Virus record (IMG/VR): IMGVR_UViG_3300025127_000294 | Location: 1-23,093 of that record | Source: a virus | DNA length: 23,093 nucleotides | Direction: 5' to 3' (one strand) | Shown: piece by piece, positions 13,595-22,908 of the stretch | Layout: every line of letters starts with the position of its first letter | Position numbering within the stretch: position 1 is the stretch's first letter | Translations under genes and position numbers: made by a program | The notes under the pieces: generated by a model | The model's input: the letters and a program-made list of their open reading frames with translations, nothing else | Databases searched by the model: none | Told to the model about the DNA's origin: nothing

Positions 13595-14137
13595 ATGGCA
13601 ATCGACAAACTAACTCCTCTCGCAGCCCCGCCGGGGCATTCTCTTACTGGTCCTAGAGGCAAGTGGCCGTGGGAACGTCCGCCCCGGTTTGCAAATCCCG
13701 ACGACGCTATTGATTTTGTTTTAGATAAACTAGACAATCCTAAATCGGAAGACAGTCTGGTTAAACTGATGCTTGCGGGTATTACGGTGGAAGAGATCGT
13801 AGCACAAGTAGCATTCAAAGGTTTTACACAAGGCACGTTTAACCCAGATGTAGCTGAGTTGATTAAGCCAGCTATCGGCGTGTACCTCATGGGATTAGCC
13901 GATAAAAACGGTCTACAGCCACAGTTGTTTGTTGAAGAAGAGGCAGAAGAAGAAGTAGATGACATCACGTTTTACAAGATACTCAAGCAGCGTAATCCTA
14001 AGTTGTTTGATGCTATGAACGAAGAAGTTAACAGGTCACAGCGAATGCAAGAACAAGAAGCTTTGAGGGGCGCATCCCCTGCTCCCACACCAGAAATACC
14101 ACCTAGTTTCCTCGACACACCAGCGGAAGGAGTGTAA
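13595..14137 (+). CDS. Hypothetical virion-block protein (180 aa)
   Basis: The protein starts with a Pro-rich segment (LTPLAAPPGHSLTGPRGKWP and WERPPRF) that I recall at the N-terminus of unannotated proteins of marine phages. Residues about 35-110 are predicted helical (DDAIDFVLDKL, LVKLMLAGITVEEIVAQVAF). An acidic cluster (VEEEAEEEVDD) lies near 125, and the tail is Pro-rich. No cysteine, no membrane segment. The stop is 2 bases before the 1094-aa gene, and its 3' end supplies the very strong GGAAGGAG site for that gene. A scaffold, chaperone or small internal protein for the adjacent giant proteins is possible, but nothing in the sequence decides it. Confidence 0.7.
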   Translation: MAIDKLTPLAAPPGHSLTGPRGKWPWERPPRFANPDDAIDFVLDKLDNPKSEDSLVKLMLAGITVEEIVAQVAFKGFTQGTFNPDVAELIKPAIGVYLMGLADKNGLQPQLFVEEEAEEEVDDITFYKILKQRNPKLFDAMNEEVNRSQRMQEQEALRGASPAPTPEIPPSFLDTPAEGV

Positions 14138-14139
14138 CT

Positions 14140-17100
14140 ATGGTCGCTCCATTACTAGCACTAGCATACATGGCCTCAAAAAAGGTAGATCAAAATCGCA
14201 GACGTAAGCAAGCTAAAGATGCTGCAGAAGCTGAAAAGGATAAGAACGCTCCCAGATATTTTGGGTATGACGCGCAAGGAAGATTTATAGCTGGAGTGAA
14301 GTCCAACACCCCAGAATACTCAGTTATAACGGATGTCACTCACTTTTCTATGGGGGGAGGCGAACCTCAAAAACTAGAAAAGCCGTTTACTCCACAGCCT
14401 GTTTACTGGGACAGAGAAAACAAATCACAAGTTTCTGCTGCACAATACTTGGCTATGTCACAGGGAAAATTTGATTCTGGTTCTTCTGTATCATCAAGTG
14501 ATCTTCCGGGTATCGGCTTGAGAGTAGAAACTAAAGCCCCAGCCTATCAATTCTCTGCTGACATGAGCAATATAGTCAAGATTGGAATGACAACTCGCAC
14601 AGGGGTAGACTACTTGCCGTCTCAGATATTGGATTCTGTGATAGGGGATGATGAAGAGGATTCGTATACAGTTCTTTGGAACGGTAAACCGTGGGGAACA
14701 GGAGTAGAAGGGCTGGCAGCAGCACGAACAGCTAGATCAGCAGCTACTGGCCCTGAACAATACCAAGAAATATCTACGATTAGTCCCACTGGAATGGTCA
14801 GTACCGCTTTTAAAGAAATAGACGAGCCTGAAGAACCAGCCAAAATATACTACGGGGCTGAACCTGTTGGAGAGGGTAACGAAGGGTACGAGGTTGCATT
14901 AGCACGGGCTTTAGCCGACGGAGAAAATGCTAAAACAATTAGGCAGCTAAAAGAAGGCAAATTTACGCTGGCTCTTGAAAAACCAGAACCAGAAGACCCG
15001 CCAAAGGGCACGGTATACAGGGTTGGCGATCCCGACGACCCAGATAATCCCAGAGTATTTTTGGACATTTCTGCAGCAAAAAGATTTGCTACGGAAAACA
15101 ATGTACCACTGGGTGAAATAGAAATTGTTGAAGATGCTGCTGTAGAAGGGGCTGGTGGTGATAGAAAAATTGTTTCGTCCGGTGGTATTAGTTTGTTTGA
15201 ACCGCCAAAAGAAGAAGATCCTGCAAAGACGGCTGTCGAACAAGCTTACGTCCCGCGACAAGTAGGAGGGGAAGATAAATTTGTTTACGTTAATGTATCT
15301 GATTTGACTCCTGATGAAACTAAAAAGTATGCGAAGGGAGAGTACAGGGTACGCATTGTAACGAACGACACGGAGTTTTCAAAGGGAGAATTTCCTACTG
15401 GCTCTAGGAGTTCTAACGCAAGTCAACAGTCTGCTATAGACCTATCAGAGTTTTCTGGGGGTTTTGTTAAAACAGTGGACGCTGACGGCAGCCCTACTAC
15501 AATAGGTTTTGGATTTGCAACAGGATCTAAGTCTGAAAAAGACCCTTCTATACGTGTGGGATCAGCTATTCAATCTGTTTTGAAAAATCCTGAAGCATTT
15601 ACAAAGCTGCAAAATGATCCGTTACAATACGCTGCGTTTTTAGAAGCGGTGAGTAATCAGGTAATGGCTGCATATCAAAAAGATTCCGCAACAAATGTAG
15701 TTACTGGAGTTACTCCACAACTACCCGTAGAAGTTCTCAGTATAACTAGAGACTATGCCATGAAAAAGTTTGCGGGTTTGTCTAACATACCCGGTATAGA
15801 GCAGCTTCTTATGCAAAAGTTTGATGAACGTCTAAATTTCAGACGCACATTCGCAGAAAGCACAGCAACAGATCAAACTGGTGCAGGTATGGCTGTAGAA
15901 AACACCGTAGAGATTCCTGATCCTGAAGACCCAAATGGAACTGTTACACGAAATGTAATCATGGGTGTTGCGTACGATCCAAAGTACAAAACTACCATCG
16001 AAATACTTTCTGGATCTTACGAACTTTCCAAAGATACAATAGCTTCATTTATGATCCCCAAAGAGGGAGCAGAGGCTATAGATGTAGATGGCTCACCTGT
16101 AACCATAATGGCAAAAGAACAGCCTGTGATGGAAATGGTGCAGCAAATGATAAGCACACCGTTCTACTTTACGGACAACGAGGGCCAAAGACGACAAGGC
16201 AGTTTGTTTGACGCCTTTGCTTTTATAACGCGGCCTGAAAAATTGCGTCAGTTTAAAAACATGAAAGTCAGTCCACAGATAGAGCGTGACCTTGCTGGAA
16301 TGTTTATTGATGCGACAGAGGGCAACGCTTTGTACGGTATTCGTTTGCTTGAGAATCTTGCTCCGTTTGGATCTAACATAGCAGGAAGAGTCCTTGATGC
16401 ACAATACGGCACAGACAATGTAGATAAACTTTCATTAGGTGGCAACGCATCGTCAAATGCGGCAGGAACAGCATTCGGAACACTGAACAACATTCGTGCC
16501 ACTTACTTTTTGCCGAACCCAGAAACAGGAGAACCTGATCCTCGTCGTCCCATCGACTTGACTATGGCAGCGGGTGAGTTTGTTTTGGGCGTAGACGGTA
16601 TTGTGTACTTGTTAGACAAAGCAGGAGAGTTTGTAAGCCGGGGCTTTGGTAGCATAATACCACAAGAACAAGTTTACCAAAGGGCGTTGGGTTCTGTGGC
16701 TCAAGTTCGTATGAACGTCATGTCCGCTGAACAAGCAGCACGATCTGTTGAAGAGGGTGGACGAGGACAAAGCGTAGAGGCTAATCAGGCAGCAGCACGA
16801 AGAAATCAAGCTCTACTTGAGCAGATACTAGATGATCTTCAAAGCGATGCAATAGATACTGTAACTATTGGCGGTAGAGAACAACAAATAGCCAGAAAGC
16901 TTATTGCAGCACGTAGGCTATACAAATATCTGTCCGCTTATCAGATGGCTGCAGCTATTCAGGGTGGAACGGGAGGACGTACAATATCTGACCAAGACGT
17001 TGAAAACATGCTCAGTGCCTTTAACTTTACTACAATCAGTACGCCTGAAGCCGAACTAGCTACCCTCGACGCTGCTATGGGCATGATGAAGCGTATCAGA

Positions 17101-17424
17101 GATGTCAACGGTGCTATCGGAAGCAGCAGCAAGTTAACACGATATGCAGGATTCACCTACGAAAGACTTGAGGGTGCGGCACAAGGAACTGGTAGAGTAA
17201 CTGTGTACAGAGATGTCCTCAACGCTCGTGACTACTTGGCTGAACCCGGAGCCACACAGCGAGGCGGAGATGGAAGTCAGCCTACTGTCACTGTGACTCG
17301 TGACGCACTTAACGCTTACCTTCTTAGTAATAATTTGCCAACTTTATCTCCCGATGTTAAACCAGAAGATCACCCAAGATATAATGAGTACTTACAAGTT
17401 ATGGGATTAGGAGCGCAGTCTTAG
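14140..17424 (+). CDS. Large candidate internal virion (ejection) protein (1094 aa)
   Basis: Function not recognised. After a short hydrophobic N-terminus (VAPLLALAYMA) comes a basic stretch (NRRRKQAKDA). Two similar modules occur at about 176-205 (YTVLWNGKPWGTGVEGLAAA) and 235-262 (KIYYGAEPVGEGNEGYEVAL), with a looser third near 292-325. The middle (about 440-830) is mixed alpha/beta; the C-terminal third is helical with Gln/Ala/Arg-rich segments. No cysteine in 1094 residues. GGAAGGAG at 14125-14132 with 7-base spacing predicts high translation. Its size and place next to a 1657-aa protein resemble the pairs of large internal proteins that short-tailed phages inject. I see no convincing lytic transglycosylase motif. 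Alternatives are a tail lysin or other structural protein. Confidence 0.7.
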   Translation: MVAPLLALAYMASKKVDQNRRRKQAKDAAEAEKDKNAPRYFGYDAQGRFIAGVKSNTPEYSVITDVTHFSMGGGEPQKLEKPFTPQPVYWDRENKSQVSAAQYLAMSQGKFDSGSSVSSSDLPGIGLRVETKAPAYQFSADMSNIVKIGMTTRTGVDYLPSQILDSVIGDDEEDSYTVLWNGKPWGTGVEGLAAARTARSAATGPEQYQEISTISPTGMVSTAFKEIDEPEEPAKIYYGAEPVGEGNEGYEVALARALADGENAKTIRQLKEGKFTLALEKPEPEDPPKGTVYRVGDPDDPDNPRVFLDISAAKRFATENNVPLGEIEIVEDAAVEGAGGDRKIVSSGGISLFEPPKEEDPAKTAVEQAYVPRQVGGEDKFVYVNVSDLTPDETKKYAKGEYRVRIVTNDTEFSKGEFPTGSRSSNASQQSAIDLSEFSGGFVKTVDADGSPTTIGFGFATGSKSEKDPSIRVGSAIQSVLKNPEAFTKLQNDPLQYAAFLEAVSNQVMAAYQKDSATNVVTGVTPQLPVEVLSITRDYAMKKFAGLSNIPGIEQLLMQKFDERLNFRRTFAESTATDQTGAGMAVENTVEIPDPEDPNGTVTRNVIMGVAYDPKYKTTIEILSGSYELSKDTIASFMIPKEGAEAIDVDGSPVTIMAKEQPVMEMVQQMISTPFYFTDNEGQRRQGSLFDAFAFITRPEKLRQFKNMKVSPQIERDLAGMFIDATEGNALYGIRLLENLAPFGSNIAGRVLDAQYGTDNVDKLSLGGNASSNAAGTAFGTLNNIRATYFLPNPETGEPDPRRPIDLTMAAGEFVLGVDGIVYLLDKAGEFVSRGFGSIIPQEQVYQRALGSVAQVRMNVMSAEQAARSVEEGGRGQSVEANQAAARRNQALLEQILDDLQSDAIDTVTIGGREQQIARKLIAARRLYKYLSAYQMAAAIQGGTGGRTISDQDVENMLSAFNFTTISTPEAELATLDAAMGMMKRIRDVNGAIGSSSKLTRYAGFTYERLEGAAQGTGRVTVYRDVLNARDYLAEPGATQRGGDGSQPTVTVTRDALNAYLLSNNLPTLSPDVKPEDHPRYNEYLQVMGLGAQS

Positions 17425-17425
17425 C

Positions 17426-20400
17426 ATGGCAGAACCAGAAAACATCACACAAGAAGAAGATCTTGGTCCTCGCGTTGAAGAAGCACCAAGTGAGCCGTTA
17501 CAAAAGTCATTCCTAGAACGAATGCAATCTTCTATCGGAGCTAGACCTGCAAGTCCGGTTGACCTTGTTGCTGTGCGTGATCCTGAAATACCGCCATTCA
17601 AGTCATCAACTCCGTTTGAAAAAACTCGCCCCTTTTATGGCACTCCTAGTGAGCAAGCGACTGGTATTAGAGTGGACGGGGGGCAACCTCCGTCAGTGGT
17701 GTTCTCTGATCCGCAGCGAGGCGCACCCGCTGTCGTAGGAGAACCAGAAGTCACATACGAACCCTTTTCATTGTTTGGTTTACCCAGTTTTGGCATAGAT
17801 ATTCCCGCAGAACAAAAGTTTAACAAGCTTGCTGATATTGACTACAGCAAACTTAGTCCCATACTGTCAATCAACGAAGTATATGATTTTAGCAACCCTG
17901 AACAAGTTGCAGCAATAAACTCATACACAGGGATTGTTGACAGGGATGGTAGAAAAATACCGTTTTCTCCGAACGCATCAATAGATGATAAAATACGGGT
18001 AGCAGATAACTTTGAAGCTGTGTCGTTTTTTAAAGCGGCTAGGGATGCGGATGACATAGTAGATAGTATACCGTGGGAAACTGTGATAGCAAAACGCCTA
18101 GAGCTTCCTGCTGACTTTGCAGACAGGCAGGGACGTGTGCCTCTCAAGGTTCCCTTTATGGATATAGGTCTGCCCCCTACAGCCCATCAAAAACTTTTAG
18201 GGTTCAACTACCTCACATACACACTTCCAAACTACGCAGAGCCTGACCTTCGTAGAGCAGAAGCCTTGCGCCACATGAATCTATCCTTACTGGAATTGAG
18301 TGAAACATACCCCGAACTAAAAGATGCTCGTACACGACTGGGTATCCTTGACTACACAGCAGCCATAAAGTTTTACGACGGTAAAAAAATAATTGCTGAG
18401 TATGGTCGCACCGCCGCCAGAGCCGGATTTGAATTTGCTGGGTGGTTTGTTGGCGAAGGGGCACAAGCAATAATGAGTGTTGGTAAACTGTTTGATTTTG
18501 AAACGCCAGAGGGCGGTTTACTTGACAGTAAAACCCGACAAGAAACACTTACATCATTTATTCCGCGATACGCTGATGGTCTTCAGCGGCGTCTTTTACA
18601 AAACGGTGTAGACGTATCCTTTGGTGTAGCGGAATATCTTGTTAGACATTCTATGAGCCTACCTCCACGAGTTGTAGGTAACGCCGTAGAACTTATCATG
18701 CCTACATCTTTAGCGGCAAAAGCTAAACAAACACTTTCTACTGCCGACTACAAAGCTTTTCAAATGTATAGAGAAGCACAAGCAAAAACTGGCAGAACAG
18801 ATATAGACGGATTTGAATTCTTAAACGAGTTTGTAGAAAGTAACAAAGCTTCACTTGTGACTCGTGGAGTCAACAACCTTCTTATGAATAAAATCGTAAA
18901 CGTGCCCCTGTTTGGTCGGGGTGGAAAATGGGCACGAGTGGGACTTGTAAGCCGCCTCAACGCAGGTAAAAATCTAGCTGAGATGGAGTTACCCCTGCCA
19001 CAGAGAGAGGGTTATGCAACTATCTTGACAGTACGGGATAGGTCAACAAAATTACGGGACGACATACTAGGCAGGGCAGCAGCAGAAAAACGTGCCCCGA
19101 CTAAAAAAGAAATGGATCGTATAGAAATCTATGAAGCCAAGATAAAAGAAGCGAATATAGACTTGATGGCTGAAGTTGCACAACAAAACGTGCCTAATTT
19201 TATGCGTACTATGGCACGTCAAAATAACTTCATGGTAATTGGTTCCGCTGTGGGTGGACAAATGATACAGCACTTGGGTGGTGATCCGGGGTTGGGTGAG
19301 GCTATAGGCTTGGGTACATCACTCGTTGTTTTAGCAGGATCAAGTCAAGCAGCAATCAAATGGGTGCGATCTACCTATAAAAACGCTGACAAAAAAGCTG
19401 TAGATCAAGCAGAATTTATCGCACAAGGCATCAACACATTCGATCCTCAATATGCAGAGGCAATCCTCACCCGCGCAGGATACATGAGAGAATTGCGTGA
19501 CGCCTTAATAGAAGAAGGCGTTCCTGCCGAAGTAGTTAACTTATCTATAGGACAACTTACAGGACTCGCTGTTCTACAGGCTCTTGATGCTACCACACGT
19601 CAAAACATATCTGCTAAACAAATCGGAAAGTTTGGCAAAGAAGTACAAGACATAATAGACATACACGCTGCTGAAACGGAGCTTGTTGTTGAGCTTCGTG
19701 AAGTCTTCAGCAGAATGGCACAAAACACCTACCCAGAAGGCAGTGCTGCGTCAAAGATGCAAGAGTTGATTGGTAATGCTATTGATTTTGCAGAGAAGGA
19801 CATAGACCAAAGAGTTGCGGACTTCGACGTTTTGATTAGCACCGCATCTTACAAAGTACAGGCTATGGTCGAAAACAACACAGGAAAGTCGCTTAGTCAC
19901 ACCGGTTTAGGAAAAAGGTATTTAGACGATTTTGAAACTGCTCTTACAAACTTGACTGAACTTGGTATTGAGTTGTCTGAAAATACCGTAGAGGCAGTGC
20001 AAGAAATAGCTAGAGAACGAACAGGAGCAGTTTTATCTGTAGCAGAAGCCCGTGCTAGTGCAGCACTTTCAGAATTAGGAGACATAACATCAGGGCAAGC
20101 TGCAGCAACGGATTTTGTTGGAGAGAAGGGTGTAAAACCATTCGGTAGAGCCGCTCGTGTAACCAAAGATGACATACCAAAGTTTGAAACGGGAGAAGAC
20201 TTACAGTCTATTGTAGTTGAAACCTCTCACGTCAGGGATCGTGAAAATGCCAGTGCAGGATTTAGAGTTCTTGATAGAGAGCAGTACATGATACAAACTC
20301 CGAACGGAGGATTCATGACTGTGGGCACACAGCCGTACGTGGATGGTGGCAGCTTACTAGATGGTTTGATAGGTGCTTTAGGAATAGACACAGGTGTTGA

Positions 20401-22399
20401 CCTTATAGATTTTGCTACAGGCAAGAATCTGTCTCCAAGCACGGTGGCCGCAACCACGGGAACATTTAGAAGAGCAGCAAATAACTTCTTTGAAATGATG
20501 GCTGACGAGGGAGAGGACGTAGCACAGACAATCAAAAACACCGTAGAACTAGCTGGTGCTGACACCTCTTTTGCTACTCAATTTGCAAATCTATCAAGCT
20601 TAAAAGGCAACAACGACGCTATAATTGCAGCTATGTATCAGCGGCACTTGGCAAGCCAGTCTAATAGTGTTGTTGACACAATGAAGATATCAATGACACA
20701 GTTGCGTAAATTTGACAGCATGTTCAGAGAAATGGGTTTTAAAGCGAAGTCACCGGAAGCACAAACTCGTTACAGCAATATAAGCAGTGATGTAGAAGAA
20801 ATGTTTGGGCAGTTTGTGGTGGACACAGATGATGGTCCAATGTCTATTGGTCAACTCTTTGTACAACTTAAAGATAATGAAGCACCCGTAGATGTAGCTA
20901 CGGCACTAGCAGGATTTCGTAAAGAGTGGACTGATTACAAAGCCAACTGGTTTGACGATCCTGAAGTTGCAAGATGGATGGGCTGGGGAAAACGCGCCGC
21001 GACCCCACCAAGCGCGGATGAACCTCTGGGACTAATGAAAGAAAAAGTTTCGCAGCCTAAAAACTGGATAAACTTTGACACAATGGACTCTAATAACGTG
21101 CAGGATATGTTCCAAACGTGGAGAAAAACTGCAGGTTCTAGACGTGCGTCTCGTAATAACGCTAAACATATTGACCCCAATTCAGATTTAGGAAAAGCGT
21201 CTATTGCTTCCATGCGTGTTCAAATATCATCGTGGGTACAGAGCTACACCAAATCTGCAAACTTCAGTATAGAAGTGCTAGATGAAAAGCTTAGACTAAT
21301 GCAAGAAAACTTTGTAGGTGTTGATGCAAACGGAAAAGATGTTCCGCTATTTCCAGAGATAGGAAAATTAATAGATGACACCAGAGGGTTAGAGTCGGGC
21401 AGTGTTAGTGCTGCAGTGTTAGCTGAAGTAAGACAAGCAGAAAACAGCGCGGTTGATACTATGGCGGCGGAGTTCAAAAGAAACAAAAACAGCTACACAA
21501 AGGATATGAACACCGCTATAAAGACGCTTCAAAATTTTGCAACTGGCAAAGTGAATCCGTCTGACCTCATAGGCACCCTTCTTAACGGTGGTCCCCTCTT
21601 GGTAAAAGATTTTAGAGAAGCTCTCAAAAAGACAAAAAAGGCAGATGGAAGCTTTTTTGTAGATGATGACATTGATGTCCTTCTAGGGGATATGGCTGTG
21701 CAAGCTATAGAAGATACAATATTTACCCCGACAGGTAGACTCGACGTTAATCCTAGAAATCCAAATCAACTAATTCCGTCGTACGATTTTAACGTAGACA
21801 TGCTTGCTGATTTCATAGGCTACGGTAACAGGGATAAAGAACAGGCCATGATCAAAGTCTTTGGTCAGGCTAGATACGATGTAGCTAAAAAAATGGTTGA
21901 GTTTATACGCAACAAAGAAAACTCATCTTTGGGCGGTTTGAATGTCAGCGGAATACCGCGCCGCTTTTCAGTTGAAAGTTACATATCCAGATTCTACGCA
22001 ATCAACCGCGATGTCATAGGCCCACAATACGTAGCCACAGAGTCGATACTGCAAAGGATGCGTTTGCGTAACTTTAGTATGGTGCAAGCTGCTCTTACTG
22101 ATCCTAAAGTTGGAGAGTTGTTTCTTGAAATGCTAGAGTCTGGCAAGCCGCTTCCTCCTAAAAAAGAAAAAGAATTAACCACCCTTCTCACAGCAGTGTA
22201 CGTTAAGCTCAGCGCTACTTTGCCACAATACGCTCGTGAGGGAGGAGTTGCAAAGGAAGACTTAGTAGGACTTCCCGGATGGAAAGTAAGAGAGATGACG
22301 GAAGAACCGTTGAGCGGCAGTGTGTTTCCGTTGCATCCTGAATATAAAATGGAAATGATCAGAAGAATACCGACCCAAAGACCTGTAATTACAAACTAG
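17426..22399 (+). CDS. Giant candidate internal virion (ejection) protein (1657 aa)
   Basis: The largest gene here, 4,974 bases. Residues 1-130 are Pro/Glu-rich and probably flexible. Most of the rest is helical. A hydrophobic, Gly-rich stretch at about 600-640 (FMVIGSAVGGQMIQHLGG, then LGTSLVVLAGSSQAA) could insert in a membrane. The C-terminal 300 residues are charged and end in RRIPTQRPVITN. There is no cysteine at all. The size exceeds T7 gp16 (about 1,318 aa), which also lines the ejection channel; similarity is in size and position only, and no peptidoglycan-cleaving motif is evident. The ATG follows the preceding stop by one base, with AGGAG at 17409-17413, rather far (12 bases) upstream. 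Other large virion-carried proteins cannot be excluded. Confidence 0.7.
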   Translation: MAEPENITQEEDLGPRVEEAPSEPLQKSFLERMQSSIGARPASPVDLVAVRDPEIPPFKSSTPFEKTRPFYGTPSEQATGIRVDGGQPPSVVFSDPQRGAPAVVGEPEVTYEPFSLFGLPSFGIDIPAEQKFNKLADIDYSKLSPILSINEVYDFSNPEQVAAINSYTGIVDRDGRKIPFSPNASIDDKIRVADNFEAVSFFKAARDADDIVDSIPWETVIAKRLELPADFADRQGRVPLKVPFMDIGLPPTAHQKLLGFNYLTYTLPNYAEPDLRRAEALRHMNLSLLELSETYPELKDARTRLGILDYTAAIKFYDGKKIIAEYGRTAARAGFEFAGWFVGEGAQAIMSVGKLFDFETPEGGLLDSKTRQETLTSFIPRYADGLQRRLLQNGVDVSFGVAEYLVRHSMSLPPRVVGNAVELIMPTSLAAKAKQTLSTADYKAFQMYREAQAKTGRTDIDGFEFLNEFVESNKASLVTRGVNNLLMNKIVNVPLFGRGGKWARVGLVSRLNAGKNLAEMELPLPQREGYATILTVRDRSTKLRDDILGRAAAEKRAPTKKEMDRIEIYEAKIKEANIDLMAEVAQQNVPNFMRTMARQNNFMVIGSAVGGQMIQHLGGDPGLGEAIGLGTSLVVLAGSSQAAIKWVRSTYKNADKKAVDQAEFIAQGINTFDPQYAEAILTRAGYMRELRDALIEEGVPAEVVNLSIGQLTGLAVLQALDATTRQNISAKQIGKFGKEVQDIIDIHAAETELVVELREVFSRMAQNTYPEGSAASKMQELIGNAIDFAEKDIDQRVADFDVLISTASYKVQAMVENNTGKSLSHTGLGKRYLDDFETALTNLTELGIELSENTVEAVQEIARERTGAVLSVAEARASAALSELGDITSGQAAATDFVGEKGVKPFGRAARVTKDDIPKFETGEDLQSIVVETSHVRDRENASAGFRVLDREQYMIQTPNGGFMTVGTQPYVDGGSLLDGLIGALGIDTGVDLIDFATGKNLSPSTVAATTGTFRRAANNFFEMMADEGEDVAQTIKNTVELAGADTSFATQFANLSSLKGNNDAIIAAMYQRHLASQSNSVVDTMKISMTQLRKFDSMFREMGFKAKSPEAQTRYSNISSDVEEMFGQFVVDTDDGPMSIGQLFVQLKDNEAPVDVATALAGFRKEWTDYKANWFDDPEVARWMGWGKRAATPPSADEPLGLMKEKVSQPKNWINFDTMDSNNVQDMFQTWRKTAGSRRASRNNAKHIDPNSDLGKASIASMRVQISSWVQSYTKSANFSIEVLDEKLRLMQENFVGVDANGKDVPLFPEIGKLIDDTRGLESGSVSAAVLAEVRQAENSAVDTMAAEFKRNKNSYTKDMNTAIKTLQNFATGKVNPSDLIGTLLNGGPLLVKDFREALKKTKKADGSFFVDDDIDVLLGDMAVQAIEDTIFTPTGRLDVNPRNPNQLIPSYDFNVDMLADFIGYGNRDKEQAMIKVFGQARYDVAKKMVEFIRNKENSSLGGLNVSGIPRRFSVESYISRFYAINRDVIGPQYVATESILQRMRLRNFSMVQAALTDPKVGELFLEMLESGKPLPPKKEKELTTLLTAVYVKLSATLPQYAREGGVAKEDLVGLPGWKVREMTEEPLSGSVFPLHPEYKMEMIRRIPTQRPVITN

Positions 22400-22408
22400 G
22401 AGTGAAAC

Positions 22409-22696
22409 ATGAAAACCTACACTAACGGCCAACGCAAAGGCATGATGTACGGCGGTGCTGCAAAGCGCAAGCCAATGATGTACGGCGGAATGGCAACCAA
22501 AAAGAAACCCCGCAAGAAGGCTCAAGCGGGGGGCATGATGACCGCAACACAGGGTCAACAGAATCAGATGCAAAATCAAACCATGCAAAAGCCAAAGATG
22601 CCAATGATGGCTGACGGCGGCAAGCTAAAGATGGTAAAGAACAAGGCCGGTGATATGGTTCCGTTTTACGCCGCAGACGGCAAAGGCAAAAGCTAA
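22409..22696 (+). CDS. Basic Met/Gly/Lys-rich MMYGG protein (95 aa)
   Basis: Low-complexity, strongly basic protein. MMYGG occurs at residues 12-16 and 23-27, each followed or preceded by Lys/Arg clusters (AAKRKP, ATKKKPRKKAQ). The centre is Gln/Met/Asn-rich (GQQNQMQNQTMQ) and the end has ADGGKLKMVKNKAGDMV. I recall similar short MMYGG proteins at the end of structural operons in marine phages, without known function. AGGAG at 22398-22402, 6 bases before the ATG, makes a strong start. Charge suggests binding to nucleic acid or to an acidic partner; a packaged DNA-associated protein is one idea. It is the last gene of the plus-strand operon. Confidence 0.75.
   Translation: MKTYTNGQRKGMMYGGAAKRKPMMYGGMATKKKPRKKAQAGGMMTATQGQQNQMQNQTMQKPKMPMMADGGKLKMVKNKAGDMVPFYAADGKGKS
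22442..22488 (+). repeat. 14-bp direct repeat encoding MMYGG
   Basis: ATGATGTACGGCGG occurs at 22442-22455 and again at 22475-22488, 33 bases apart and in the same frame. It reflects an 11-residue repeat in the 95-aa protein. Confidence 0.85.
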
Positions 22697-22908
22697 ACGT
22701 ACTTGCCTGACTTCTCTATGATCTCATCTGACATAGATTTGACGTAACGAAGCAGGGTTGCTATTGAGTGTGCGCCGTCATACTCTGGCAACCCGCTGTT
22801 CATTGTTTTCTCAAACTCCTCTGGATTGACACAATCGCAGACCAGTTCAAGTTTACCGTCTTGCATGAGATTCACTTCGAAGTTAAACAGCTTCGCTTTT
22901 TTGGACAT
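22693..22908 (-). CDS. Small acidic hypothetical protein (71 aa)
   Basis: I do not recognise a family. The preferred start (MSKKAKLFNFEV) is at 22908, where GTGAG lies 7 bases upstream; a longer frame starting at 22974 would add 22 residues that overlap the upstream gene. The protein alternates short strands and helices (NFEVNLMQDGKLELVCD, then a helical C-terminus TLLRYVKSMSDEIIEKSG) and has two cysteines in CDC. Its TAG stop shares two bases with the TAA of the plus-strand MMYGG gene, so the genes converge with no gap. The start overlaps the upstream minus-strand gene by 26 bases, indicating an operon. It probably belongs to an early or middle gene set, by strand. Confidence 0.7.
   Translation of the reverse strand: MSKKAKLFNFEVNLMQDGKLELVCDCVNPEEFEKTMNSGLPEYDGAHSIATLLRYVKSMSDEIIEKSGKYV

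Noticed and set aside
13111-13968. 285-aa open frame on the minus strand
   Set aside because: Ser/Pro/Ala low complexity and opposite two plus-strand genes that fit the tight operon; no support for its own start.
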